64,000 nucleotides of DNA, taken from contig WPIO01000007.1 in NCBI GenBank assembly GCA_009760855.2, positions 2,443,501 through 2,507,500 on the forward strand. The letters run 5' to 3'. The notes under the pieces were generated by a model. That model saw only the letters and a program-made list of their open reading frames with translations. It ran no database searches and was not told the origin of the DNA. This document shows positions 21,972 through 32,900 of the stretch, in pieces. The position numbers were made by a program, and so were the translations under genes. Each line of letters starts with the position of its first letter. Position 1 is the stretch's first letter. The DNA comes from Cristatella mucedo (lineage: Eukaryota > Bryozoa > Phylactolaemata > Cristatellidae).

Positions 21972-22163
21972 CTGGACGAGCCAACCGTATAGGTGGGCAA
22001 ACCGAAGCGGAAAAGCTGAAGCTCATGCCCATGGGGACAAGAAGCTGGTACGAAATGGGTACTGACGCATCGGACGACGTGTGCATGCACTTCATGCAAC
22101 CGGGCCAAGCTGTCGACACAGCAAGTCAGATGACGGAGCACTAAGCGCACTGGCGCCTTGCAC

Positions 22164-22341
22164 CTTGGCCATGATCATGGCGCCGACGACGAGCAGCGGG
22201 CTGCAGGCGAGAATGACGAGCGTGAGCTTCCAGCCGAGTCCGAACGAGAAGCTGACGACGATGCCCGCGATGCTGGCGGCAGTGAACTGGAAGAACGTGC
22301 CCAGCTTGTCGCCTATGCCGTCCTGGATCTTGTCGATGTCG
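22164..22341 (-). CDS. ABCB1-like: Gene B exon 6: TM3-TM4
   Basis: Acceptor CCAG, donor GTGCAA, 178 nt. Nearly identical to the gene A exon at 62856-62679: DIDKIQDGIGDKLGTFFQF, then two membrane segments around GWKLTLVILACSP. Flanking introns do not match gene A. Confidence 0.93.
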
Positions 22342-23214
22342 CTGGAAATCAGACTCCAGTCGTTATCGACGACTGAACGATGGCCTTGCATACCTCTGAT
22401 GCGCCACTATACGGCCAAGTCGCCAAGATTGAATGGCAAGAGCCAAGGGCATGCAGCACTTTGCACGGGAAGCAAGTGTGCGCCAACGTGGAAGCGACGG
22501 ATCCACTCAAAATAGCACGGCCATCGACGGTTCAGTTCGTTTGAAATTCGTCGTGAGTTCCATAGCAGCGTCTTCTCTCGGCTTACTTTTAGGTTTCTGC
22601 AAGCGCGACCGGACCGATGCTTGATTCCTTTCCAAAATAAACCCTCTGTTATCAAACCTCGGCGACCCCTAGGGAAAGCCTGAAAATACTCCTGAGTGCT
22701 AGCTAGCTATTGGCTTGGCGATCGGTAAACCACAAAATGCCCCCCCCCCCGTTTTAGCAGAGGTAAGGCCAGGAGCAATTATAGCAGCTTGCCGGCATGT
22801 TACAATACATGCAGCTGGATAAATGCTCTCTACTCTTGCCGTGTCCACCCTTTTACTTATTCTTCGCGTGAGCATCTGACATGACTGCCAGTCGCAAACT
22901 CAATTGTTGAAGGAGCAGGCATGATGATTTGCAATTTCGAGTTGCCTTCCCTGATCGTAACCTTGTGGACTGCCTTCGATCAAAGGGATCCATTAAACGG
23001 TGCCATGCAATTGGGGGCTCTGACGCTGAGCAAAGCAAAGCAGCTCACTAATTAATTTTAGCCTTTGTGTCACAGCTGATAGAGCAGCATGTCTGCAAGT
23101 CTCTGCCCCAGTCATTTTCTAAAAACTCTTGAATGATCCTTAAAGAACCGGGTGTGTCTGCCATTGAGCATGTGCAAGCACTCCTCGAACGACCTACTGG
23201 ACGTTCGAGTGAAT

Positions 23215-23335
23215 GAGTAACAATAACAACAATATTTGTACTGCATTTGTTATAGCGCCCTCGGAGAACCCACTCTCTTTCCAGGCACTTTACATTTACT
23301 GCAAAGGAAGCATGGTGGAATTGTTAGCAACTTCA
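23215..23335 (-). mobile_element. L2-like or SINE 3' tail
   Basis: AACAACAATATTTGTACTGC, then AGCGCCCTCGGAGAACCCAC and CAGGCACTTTACATTTACTG: the complement of the (ATT)n L2 3' end. Confidence 0.75.
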
Positions 23336-23447
23336 AGTGGCAGGTCATAGCAGCCAGCAAAAAGCAGCCTCTGCAGTCTGCCCAGAGTGAGCCGCCGATC
23401 TAGCTCACTCGTGGTGTGAACGGCAGCTACAATGCGGAAGCGCTTAC

Positions 23448-23619
23448 TCGGCGAGCCGTGTGCTGAGCTCTCCCGGCTTGGAAGTGTCGAACCAGCTCAT
23501 GTCCTGCCGCAGGATGGAGCGGAAGAAGCCGAGCTTGATGCGATGCGCCTGCCGATGAGCAGCCAGTGACCAGAGGCCCACTTGCAGGTACGCGGACACG
23601 AAGACGCCGCAGGCGATGG
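23448..23619 (-). CDS. ABCB1-like: Gene B exon 5: TM2 and ICL1
   Basis: Acceptor TTCAG, donor GTAAGC, 172 nt. Reads IACGVFVSAYLQVGLWSLAA, then HRQAHRIKLGFFRSILRQDM and SWFDTSKPGELSTRLA. It matches TM2 and the WFD...GEL-TRL motif. It joins in phase to DDIDKIQDGIGDK. Confidence 0.93.
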
Positions 23620-23699
23620 CTGAAGCAATTCCAAGCACAGCGAGCAGCAGTTTGTCAGTAGTGCTGATGACATTGGCCAGATGAGACGTGCCGAGTCAT

Positions 23700-23790
23700 A
23701 AGTATAATAATAATATATTTGTATAGCCCCCTCGGAGAACTTAATCTCTTTCTAGGCACTTTACATAGGTATAATGCAAGAGATTCAACA
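23700..23790 (-). mobile_element. L2-like or SINE 3' tail
   Basis: ATAATAATAATATATTTGTA, then GCCCCCTCGGAGAACTTAAT and TAGGCACTTTACATAGG. Only the tail is present. Confidence 0.75.
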
Positions 23791-24149
23791 ATTTTTAACA
23801 AAAAGCTTCTTTTACTGCAGTGAACTATCACCCGAGTCTTCCAGTGCTTTCACTAGGAGATAAGCACAAGAAGATAATACAGGTGCTGATATAAACTTGT
23901 CAACTGCCACGAGTGAGACCATCGCTTCTCTCGAATAGCAGGCAGGACCAGGCAGGTCGAGCAGACAAACGAGGCTGTGTTATTTCATGCACAGACGACG
24001 GAATGCTTCAGTAAGCAGGATTGAAAAGGTGGGACACGTTAACGATGGTAAACTAACAGTCAAGTCGAGGTCAGCCGCATTCGACTTGATGCACCTCACC
24101 CGATCGAGGCAAGGCACGGCAAGTAAAAGTGTAACGTAAAGCTGGCGAT

Positions 24150-24330
24150 TCAATTGGCCTCACTCGCGAGACAGAAGAAAGCGATAGTAGCTATCACTTC
24201 ACTTGCATTAGGCAATCCGATTTTTTCATGGGTGCAGGACTCGAACCCACAACCTGGGTCGTGAAGTGCGAGCACCTGACACTTGGGATAAGACCCGAGG
24301 GTGCTGAATGCCGTGTTGCTCCGTTGGGCG
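24150..24330 (-). mobile_element. tRNA-derived SINE
   Basis: GCAGGACTCGAACCCACAAC (B-box, minus strand), CTGGGTCGTGAAGTGCGAGC and an A-box-side block CACTTGGGATAAGACCC. It lies in the intron between gene B exons 4 and 5. Confidence 0.65.
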
Positions 24331-24394
24331 TGAATACCAAACGCTTTGCCACTTTGCAACGGACAGCTTCGGATTGACCCCACCACAGACGTAC

Positions 24395-24531
24395 CGATGT
24401 AGTAGAGGGCGTACATAAAGATGTCAGCCAGAAGTCGGTCCTGACCCAGGGAGGCTCCGCTGCAGCTGCTGCTCGACATGTTGATCTGCAGCTCAGCACT
24501 AACATTCGTTTCCAGGAAGTTCTGAAACTCT
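24395..24531 (-). CDS. ABCB1-like: Gene B exon 4: end of ECL1 and start of TM2
   Basis: Acceptor TTCCAG lies directly after a (GT)n run on the coding strand; donor GTACGT. Reads EFQNFLETNVSAELQINMSS, then SSCSGASLGQDRLLADIFMY and ALYYI. Sequons NVS and NMS add to those of exon 3. Confidence 0.88.
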
Positions 24532-24536
24532 CTGGA

Positions 24537-24576
24537 ACACACACACACACACACACGCATGCATGCATGCATGCAC
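24537..24576 (+). repeat. (CA)n and (CATG)n tract at the exon 4 acceptor
   Basis: CACACACACA then GCATGCATGCATGC. On the coding strand it is a (GT)n run ending at the acceptor AG of gene B exon 4, so it takes the place of the polypyrimidine tract. Confidence 0.85.
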
Positions 24577-24750
24577 ACGTCGGCTGCTTGCCATTGCTGC
24601 TGCAAGGGCACGCAGGCAGCAGCGTGAGCACGAGCTGCAGGAGCCGGTGGCAGGAAGCGGCAGCAGCAGGAGCAGCTGCGGGCATAGCCGAGAGCTAGCC
24701 CGGAGGAGAGGCAGCAGTGGCAAGAGTCAGTAGAGCATGCAGCCACTCAC

Positions 24751-25073
24751 GTTGCCACACTCGCACTCTTGATCAGATTGCTGCACGTGTAACCTAGGCG
24801 CTTCAGGAAGTAGGGCACTGCCCCGGGCAAGTTCGAAAAGGCCGAGCACGACGAGCCATTGGTGCCGCCTTTGACTGCCTCGACCAATATCGTATAAGTA
24901 TCGTTGTTGACAGCGCTGTCGTTGCACTGCCGGCAGAACTGGCCGACGTCGACGAACGAATCGATCATGTTGCCGAACACCAGAATCATGACGGGCATGC
25001 CAGCGCCGTGCACGAGCGCGCCCAGCGTCCCAAAGACCATCATCAGCCAGTCGAGGCCGTCGGCGTACTTGAA
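24751..25073 (-). CDS. ABCB1-like: Gene B exon 3: TM1 and extended extracellular loop 1
   Basis: Acceptor TGCAG, donor GTGAGT, 323 nt. Reads FKYADGLDWLMMVFGTLGAL, then VHGAGMPVMILVFGNMIDSF, the strongly conserved TM1. A loop with CRQC, two further cysteines and sequons NDS, NDT and NGS follows. Confidence 0.93.
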
Positions 25074-25187
25074 CTGCAGCGCAGCAAGGTAGAGTGTGCT
25101 GGAGAAGATTGCATCCGCACGCAGCCACTTCACGGTGGCAAGCTCGAATTTGCCAGCGGCCATCATACATGAAGTTCACGCTCACCG

Positions 25188-25213
25188 ACGGCCGGCCGGC
25201 CGGCCGGCCGGCA
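25188..25213 (+). repeat. (GGCC)n tract
   Basis: CGGCCGGCCGGCCGGCCGGC, a self-complementary GC run of about 25 bases in the short intron between gene B exons 2 and 3. Confidence 0.9.
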
Positions 25214-25282
25214 CTCGTATGGACTGCCGAGCTTGCATTACAGATGCATGCACGGAGGGCACGCTCGACACACGGCACTCAC

Positions 25283-25392
25283 CAGAGTGGAAAGAGAGAC
25301 CACTCCTGTCGGCGCTTCCTTTGTTGGTTCAACAGTTTCACTGCCAACTTGCCCATTTCGATGAGGGTCTTGAACTGCTGTCGATGTGCTGT
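25283..25392 (-). CDS. ABCB1-like: Gene B exon 2: N-terminal tail before TM1
   Basis: Acceptor TGCAG, donor GTGAGT, 110 nt. Reads STSTAVQDPHRNGQVGSETV, then EPTKEAPTGVVSLSTL. It joins in phase to FKYADGLDWLMM, giving the V-S-F-x-x-L-F-x-Y-A-like entry to TM1 seen in ABCB proteins. Confidence 0.8.
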
Positions 25393-25549
25393 CTGCAAAG
25401 CACCGAAGTCACCACAAGCTAGACTGCAGATGCCGTGTGGCTACAATCTCACCAAGAGCTCTGCCAACCCAGCAGCCTCCATCGACCAAACACTAATGTC
25501 ACCATTAGCTCATAGACATAGACTGGGTACAAAACTTAAGTTGCAAACC

Positions 25550-25720
25550 GGTGGCAGCAGCAGCAGCAGTGGCAGCATCAGCAGCAGCATCGGCGGCGGT
25601 GGCCGCAGTAGCAGCACTAGATGTGCCAGCAGCCGAAAAACAGTGGCTAGGTTCAGTAGCGTGTGCAGGTGCAGGCAGAACTCTAGAACTCTCAGAACTC
25701 AGAACTCTCAGAACTCTTTG
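25550..25720 (+). repeat. Cryptic AGC-rich and AACTC-type tandem repeats
   Basis: 25554-25600 is rich in CAGCAG triplets. 25678-25718 repeats AGAACTCTC about five times. Ala-rich and Ser-rich frames over it are low complexity. Confidence 0.75.
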
Positions 25721-25739
25721 TGCTACCAAATAATCAGCA

Positions 25740-26950
25740 TCCAAAATGTAATTATCCCATATGAACCGGCCTTATGTGAAAGGTAGACATGACAGAAGCT
25801 AACTACTCAGGATTTGTTTTTGGCTTCGTGCCACGAGCAGGATTCATGCTTTTGACTGTCGTGAATAGTAAATGTACGTGCTCTGAAGGTTTGACCGTGA
25901 GATCATCAAGTAAACCCAGTGGGCTGCATGAGTGCACTGTGCACTACATGAAAGAGAAGTTTTACCTCTACACATCTTGGATCTTTTTCTGTTGCCCCGT
26001 GTCCTGATGCTCTCTTCGGAGCTAAGATCGGTGCAAAGTGAATGCATACAAAGCTATTGAGATTTGCTGAAAGCAAGCCCGAGTGGACGACTCAGGGTCT
26101 GACTGAGCACCGTTATGAATAACAGCCAGCCCCAAGCAACTTTCGACTCACCGTGTCCTGCACAGAACTCTATTACACCCGGTCACTTCTGCATAGCAAG
26201 CCAGCCAATGTTGCCCTCCCAGAGGCTCCCGAGGCCCTACAGATACACTCGGGCCTCTGAGGAACACTGCCTAGGAGGTGGAACATGCTCTGCCACAGTC
26301 TGGCCCCACGAAAGCGATGTCTGAACGCCTGCTGACGTGAGCTTGCAAGAGCATGTGCCCACTGTGTGTGTCCACACAGTGGGTCCACACGTGCTAGCTC
26401 AAGCCGTGTCAGACAGTTTCCTGTCAATACGCTTGCATCAAGAGGCCCGCATGCACGGCTCCTTTAGTGATCGAAGTAATGTGGCTCTAACCTCTTCCCC
26501 AAGGCCTTGCCGTGTGGCCATGCTTTGTCGATGCATCGTGCATGACGACCGCCAGGCATAAGTCGGAAGCATAGCTTCGATTTCAAAATTCCTGTAGACG
26601 TAGCTAACCATACACATACAGTGGTAGTTCCTGGAGATTCTTTGGGCCAATGCTGATTGTCCTATAAAATCAGTGCAGTCGCTGCCTGGCACCGACCCTG
26701 ACTGGCACACAGACGAGCCACTTCCAGACACAGAGCCTTAGCCTGCCATTTACTGCCAGATAGCTCGGATGCCGTCTGGACATGCACATCAGTCTGGGCT
26801 GCTAGAAGGCTGAGCAGAGCACCAGCAGTTGGTGCGCCAGTGAGCTACTTGTCGGAACACTGCCGGCCAATATGTCAGGCAAGCGTGGCTCGGCATAGCT
26901 TGACTATGAGGCCCCTCGTCAAGGCTCTTCTTACAAACACATGTAGCCAG
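25740..26950. other. Gene B intron 1, nothing recognised
   Basis: No exon or repeat family identified in this 1.2-kb stretch. Confidence 0.45.
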
Positions 26951-26953
26951 GCA

Positions 26954-27004
<51 letters not shown>
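26954..27004 (+). repeat. (CA)n microsatellite
   Basis: About 25 CA units followed by CGCATGCATG, in intron 1 of gene B. Confidence 0.95.
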
Positions 27005-27007
<3 letters not shown>

Positions 27008-27164
27008 TGCATGTGTGTACTCTCGCACTTTCTGATCAACCTGTTGATGGGTTGTCTGGGACTATAATTTCACTGGGCCCTCTGCATTGAAACCGTGCCT
27101 TACGCGTTTGAGACCAGCTAGGAAGCAATCGTTGCCGACGTCACGTCACGTAAGCTTTCGATGG

Positions 27165-27340
27165 TGACAAATAATAATAATAATAATAATAATATAATTC
27201 ATTTGTATAGCACCCCAAGAGAACCTAATCTCTATCCAGGCGCTTCAGATATGCCTCCGGGCTCGAGCCCACGACCTCAGCCAGAGCTTGGTCGGGGGGG
27301 GGGGGCGAGCACCTTAATCGCTGGACCACTAAACCTTGGT
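27165..27340 (-). mobile_element. SINE with L2-like tail
   Basis: (AAT)n tail, then AGCACCCCAAGAGAACCTAA, TCTATCCAGGCGCTTCAGAT (complement of the L2 3' end), then GGGCTCGAGCCCACGACCTC (B-box-like) and GCGAGCACCTTAATCGCTGG (A-box-like). A G run at 27295-27305 interrupts it. Confidence 0.75.
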
Positions 27341-27632
27341 CACAGGGGTCGGCCGTGGTGTGGTCTACCTGTGGCCAAGGGTGGGTAACGGGACAAGAGC
27401 CCAATGAGATCAGCTAGGAAGCAATCATCGCCGACGTCACATGACGTCAGCTCAAGTAAGTGGGCTACCAAGCAGAAGAGGCCTACTTAGCAGACTGAGG
27501 CTCGAGAGACCGAGCTCTGCGGGTTTACTGTCAGCTCTTTCCGACTGCTAGCATTTTGGAGGTAATTTTGCCCGAGAGCTTAAGCTTTCTATGAAATCAT
27601 TATTCTCCCTGGGCTCCTTGCAGGTAACACTC

Positions 27633-27663
27633 AAAATGGCCCCCTTTCGATGGGGGCCATTTT
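27633..27663. repeat. Perfect hairpin, 12-bp stem
   Basis: AAAATGGCCCCC, seven bases, then GGGGGCCATTTT. It lies in intron 1 of gene B, about 0.25 kb past the exon 1 donor. Confidence 0.85.
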
Positions 27664-27889
27664 GTCACGGCACACGTTCGTCGCTAGTTGATCGCTTGCA
27701 CCCAGTGCTCCCCTTGAAGCGTCCAAACCACAGCATGCCACACATTATCGCTTGGTGCGCCGCCTAGAACTCTATGTGCACACGGGCTCAAATCGCACTT
27801 TGGCGGATTGTCGTGCGTAGGCGCACGTGGAGATACGTTCGGCGACTGAATGCCACAGGACAGCGCCCTTTCCCAAACAAGCTGCTCAC

Positions 27890-28001
27890 ATATCTGAGGC
27901 TCGGGCTGAGCACACTCCTCGACCAGTTTTACTGGTGCTGGAATATTTTCGTAGCTTGGAGGGAGCTCATCTGCAGTAATAGGATAGCTTTTGCCATTCA
28001 T
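27890..28001 (-). CDS. ABCB1-like: Gene B first coding exon: cytosolic N-terminus
   Basis: The ATG at 28001 is the first in frame, and an in-frame TGA lies a short way upstream. The exon reads MNGKSYPITADELPPSYENI, then PAPVKLVEECAQPEPQI plus one base, with donor GTGAGC. Phase fits the next exon at 25392 exactly. A PPSY motif is visible. An acceptor-like CAG at 28070-28068 suggests a 5'-UTR intron further upstream. The assignment rests on phase, position and length rather than conserved sequence. Confidence 0.65.
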
Positions 28002-28374
28002 TGCCAGCTGCTGATTTGAACTCCAAGGTGCCGAGCTGTCGGTCAAGTTTCACGTGAGATCGAGGCTCTGAAACATGAAAGAAAGACAGTGACACAATGC
28101 TTTAGCTAAGGGAGAGCGCATGCTAGCCTGGATAAGCAGTACCTGCTGACGAGGAGCCGCCCTTAGGGGTGACACAAAATGAACATGTCGAACAATGCAG
28201 TAGACGAAATGCACCTTCAGCCCCAACGGCTGATGTGCTTGCAGTTAGATTTGCATTGAGTGAAACCGACGTTGCCATGTCAGCACGAATGTAAAAACAG
28301 TAACAACAGCCAAGGCAGAATATAACGAGCACAAATAAAGGGTACAGCTATGGGGTGAATAAAATAGCCGAAAT

Positions 28375-29085
28375 GTAAGTGTAATAATAAAAACAATACA
28401 CTAGTATCACTCTCTCTGAGAAACGAATCTCTTTCTAGGCACTTTACAGATGCTGTATAGAAAGCATTACCAAATGATTGGTGGTAACATCCGCGAGCAG
28501 CAGGCACAGTGTAAGCATGTCCATGCACACGAAGGAAGAATCACAAAGACCCAACGAATGTTGTAATAAACAGGTGTCTGAAATTTCTCTTTAAAAGTCT
28601 TCATGTCAGGGGACGTCGTGATTTGCATTGGTAGAGAGTTCCTGGCTTTGGGAGCATATGAACTAAGGACACGGTCTCCAAAGGATTTGAGGTTTGTACC
28701 ACGTATGACTAAATGATTCGAGTCAGAACAATGGGTTGTACGATTCTTCGCCTGGCTAGTAGTAGTTTTGATAGGTAGGCTGGAGCCATAGAATGAAGGG
28801 ACCTAAAAGTAAGTGACAGAACCTTGAGGTTGATGCGTTGCTTTATTGGGAGCCAGTGCAGGTTGGCAAGAAGTGGTGTGATGTGGCAATAGAATCACTC
28901 ACGACTGATGAGCCTGGCTGCAGAGTTGTGTACCCACTGTAAGTGCCTGATTGCACATGCATGGAGACCAGCAAGCAGTGAGTTACAGATGTCGAGATGG
29001 GATGTCACAAATGCATGGACCAATTTGGACAAGCCGACTGGAGCTTGTGGATTAGTTGTGGATAGTTGCACCCAAATGTAAGGCA
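28375..29085 (-). mobile_element. L2-like LINE 3' third ((ATT)n subfamily)
   Basis: The minus strand carries LVHAFVTSHLDICNSLLAGL, then HACAIRHLQWVHNSAARLIS, and the 3' UTR down to 28380. It lies upstream of the gene B start codon, in the same transcriptional direction. Confidence 0.85.
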
Positions 29086-29089
29086 TGTG

Positions 29090-32000
29090 GGGCTGTCAGA
29101 TTCCGGGTCTTTCTAGTCTTGGCTGTCTCTTTTTTCAGCATACCACTCCTGGCTGCTAGCACTGGGTAGTGCACGCGAAGCAAAGGCACACGACAGCTTG
29201 GCTGGTGACAGTCTGCAAAGTGCCAGCTGCGGTCAGCCAGAGGAAGGATCACACTCTCTGCCGTCAAATCGGATAGGTGCTGACTTCTGCATCCGCACCG
29301 TCGACTGACAGAACGAAGCAATTCACAATCATGCTGGCTACGACCGTCACGAAATCTACATAAAAGCCGAGTTCATGCCTGCTAGTGCAAACGCCAGGTG
29401 AGAGGCCGCAGTAAGTGGCTCCACACACCATGCGGGTTGAGAGGCCGAAGCAGGACGTCTTAGGGTTTCAGGTCTACTTTACGTCGGAGCATCCCACTAA
29501 AATATCATTGCGATGGCATAGCAGATTGGTGAACTAACCGAGTTGCCAGTGGAGACCTGGCGAGCAATGAGCGTATAGCGTGAGTTCTATTCGAACAGAT
29601 TCCTGCATTCCAGCCGAATGACACGACTGTGGGAATGTTTATACCAGCCCCCTTATAATCAAGGGGTTTGGATTTCACACTTGAGTGGGTTCAATGAATA
29701 ATCTCTCTGCACTCTAGCTCGGTACCCCGAGCTGCTGCACATTCCGGCAGCAGCAGCAGCAGCAGCTGAGAATCTGGTTAAAAGAAAAAAGGTCCTCGGT
29801 CTGTCCTCGGCCACGACCTGAGAAGTAGAAGAGAAAATCGGCAGACTGCCCACGGGGTGGCTTGCATTCTGAGGATTTCTGCCCATGTCTCGACCTCTAG
29901 CGACAGCAGCCACGCAAGGACTGCCGATGACGATCGGCTGTTGAGCAACAAGTCGGGCGCAGGAACAGGCACACGGTGAGTCTGTGACATCGTCGCCGAA
30001 CAAAAGCGCAGTGCAGCCTCACATGGTCGAGACAAGAGGAGAGTGCCAAAGTTCAAGAGCAGCTATCGTCCCTCGTGCTCGCGATGTCTCGGTATGCTCC
30101 TCGTGATCTCTGGCATTTATGCCGTGTTTCGCAAGCTGCCTGACGTAAGTGGGATCCGGAAGGGGAGCGGCAGGGTGACTATCGGCGAAACAAACTAGCT
30201 GTCGGCCACATATGCCACAGCTGCTCGTGAATCTGACGAATAAACATACCGTTGTTATCACATCACTAACCCGGTGCAATTCGTAGCACTGGCAAGTGGC
30301 TCAAAGGCGTCCTTGGTTGGTCAGGGGTTTCAGCCTGTCTCGTGAGCATTTCAGCAGTGCAGTAGAATTAGTTCGAGTACTCTGCAGATACTATATGTGT
30401 TTTTCGTGTAACCCCCTGAGTCCCCAGGCGACGGGTGATTCGGACGGCCAGCTGAAATTGAATTAATGATGGTGCTGGCACCCCTCAGCCTCACTATATA
30501 CCTAAGTAGGTGGCCGGATTGACAGTACTCAGGGGGAGGGGTAGGGCATGCAAAGGGCCCAGTATATGCAGCCGAGCAGCTCGAGATGAGAGCTGGATTG
30601 CCGAGGGCTCGTTGTAAGCACTTTATTAAGAAAATACTGTTGCCTACTTGCTAATATCACAGCATGGTAATTTCATTTCCTCGAAGCAATATACCCAAAG
30701 ACCAACATCAGGTGACAAAAGCCTCATAAGCTCAGATAACCGATCATCATCAAAGGATGTCTCTAGAAGTTTTATTCGAGCTTGATCTATGCCCGTATCA
30801 TCAGTTTGATGGGGAGCTGGCAGCAATCGGACGGTGGTGTATATTCTCCTTTCAGATCCTATTCCTCGGATCACGGGTCGTTTCCCAGTGGACTGATCCA
30901 TTCTATCGGACTCATGGTGCTTTCGGTACAAACTGTCTTCCAGAAGAGTTACTACAATAGCGTCCAAGCAATGCTAGCTTGGAGCTGAAGTCATCCATTC
31001 TAGGCAAAAAAGCATGCATAATCGTATTTGAGACCCATTCGGAAGAGGGAGGTGGCACGTGTCCAATCACTGGTCATGGGAAAAGGGCACTGGCTATGCC
31101 GCAGTGATGCTTTACATAGCCGGCTGGTCGTGTGCCTGCTCCAAGCAGCGGTTAGGTAGCCTGCGTGCCAGTGATGACACTACTTTTACCTGCCACTTGC
31201 CACTTCGTGCTTTCTTGTGCTTCTCACTTGCTTGGCTGTCCTTTCAGAAGCGCAGTCAGCTTTGCATGGGAAGAAAGGGCGTTGGAACTGCTGTACTGTG
31301 CGAGTCTACTCCGGCAGAAGTATCCAAGAGGAGAACAATGGACCCAGCAATACACTTATGGATTTTTCCGGACTAGGGCGGCCATCATGGCCACTAGAAA
31401 CCCTCCGTGGCCTCCTTCGATTGCTAATAAACTGCCTGCCGTGTTGTCGATTCGATCTTCGGGTGTGTGACTGCTCACACAAATACTCATAAATGACATG
31501 AACCTAATCAGCAAGACTATTAAAGTAGCTATGGCGACCACTCGCTAGCACCCCCAGGTTGACAAAAGATCTTTCTTACAAAAAGATCGTCCAAACAAAA
31601 GTGTCAACCAGAGATAAAGGAATTTAATAGTCTAAAACATGGGATCTTGGAGTGGGGGCCATACTGCTGAAGGACTTACACCTATGTTCCAGACTGAGTC
31701 AGCTGGAACAAGGCAAAATCCCACTAACCACATTTCCCCAATTCCAGCATCACATATACAATCAAACTAGTCATGCAGACGTGACCGAAGCTTTTTCCAT
31801 TTAAAGCCTTGCAGCTAAGTACATTCAATTACTGGCCGACAAGTGCAATCGTTCCACTACTTTTAACTGAGCATTACAGCTTGAGGCTCCACAAGCACTG
31901 TTGCTATTCCGGTCGGTGGCTGTCAAAATAGCTCGTGACAATGCCAGCTCGGCATAGCATTCCAAATAAGATCAGCTAGTCGGCCAAATCTAAATGCAAG

Positions 32001-32900
32001 CACTGTTGTAGTCAAACGGCCGTCTGTGGTCAAGAGATCAAAAGTCACTCTAAAACAGTGCACTCTGTAATCATCAATCTCAGTTGGGTCTGGATGAGCA
32101 ATTTTACCAGTGCAATTTCATGAGAATACACATTCTGGAAAGAGACAGACAGACTGCACGGTGTCTGCAGAGGCTCGAACGTGGCAAACCTGAAACCGCC
32201 AGAAGCAGTAAAAGGTAGAGGGAGGCAGCTGAGCCATAACCGACTGGAAGACACGACAGACGCCAAGTTTAGCCAGTGTGAAATTTATTCGCACAGGACA
32301 ATGTGGCCATCACCGACAGCAGCTGCTCATCACTAGTAAGCCCATCTGTGAGACCCGCCTGTTTAAGCAAGTGTTCGCAAATCTAACTACTGTAAATGCA
32401 GTGGGCTAGCAAAACGTACCACAGCTCAACAACTCACCCTTCTGCGAGGCTCTTTAGTGAGGGCTATTCCTCGAACGGCTCACTTGAGCTCACTGCCGGC
32501 CAGTTACTGCAGTACCCCCTCTGTTAACCTACGCTCTTTCTAAGCTACGCCCTTCCTCAAGGTGTGAGTGGCTACGCTCAGTTAGCTGAGAGCTTCCTAT
32601 CTCTTATTCAAACACCTTATCTGGTGGAGATATAAATGACCAGTGCATGAGAGAATTCAATAATCTAGCAATCCACCCCTGCCAGCGCTGCTGCTTCCTA
32701 CTGTTGCTGGTTGCTCCAGATGCCACTACTGGCAGTGACACTAGCTATCACAGCTGCTACTGGTGCTGCTGCTTATTAATGCTGCCGGACGATCGCACTG
32801 TGGCTGGGTTGCCAAGCTGCTGGTTGGGGCCGGTAGGGCCTTCGGTAATAAGGACAGTTAGAGCCAACTCACTCCTGCGGTAGACCAACACGCCTGACAA
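29090..32900. other. Intergenic DNA, no gene recognised
   Basis: Several frames of 80-115 codons occur (for example 30644-30967 minus), but none shows a known domain or splice context. A short (AGC)n run lies at 29745-29767. Confidence 0.45.

Larger units (their letters stand above)
2476..28067 (-). pseudogene. ABCB1-like: Gene B: second ABCB1-type gene, intact TMD1 exons, broken NBD1 exons
   Basis: This is a tandem paralogue of gene A. Nine exons from the ATG at 28001 to 18250 are open, have matching splice phases and encode a 37-codon first exon, the run-in to TM1, an unusually long extracellular loop 1, and TM2 to TM6. Exons for TM3 to TM6 have exactly the same lengths as in gene A (178, 125, 172, 114 nt). 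From NBD1 on, the copy is damaged: 110 versus 111 nt, 131 versus 126, 203 versus 204, one heavily decayed signature exon, and an H-loop exon with single-base losses and no acceptor AG. A complete transporter cannot be translated from this sequence. A truncated TMD1 transcript remains possible. Indels outnumber substitutions in some exons, so assembly error at the left end is an alternative. Any second half would lie left of position 1. Confidence 0.8.

Noticed and set aside
25094-25786. 230-codon plus-strand frame
   Set aside because: It overlaps gene B exon 2, a palindromic GC run and AGC/AACTC repeats; composition is low complexity and no family is recognisable.
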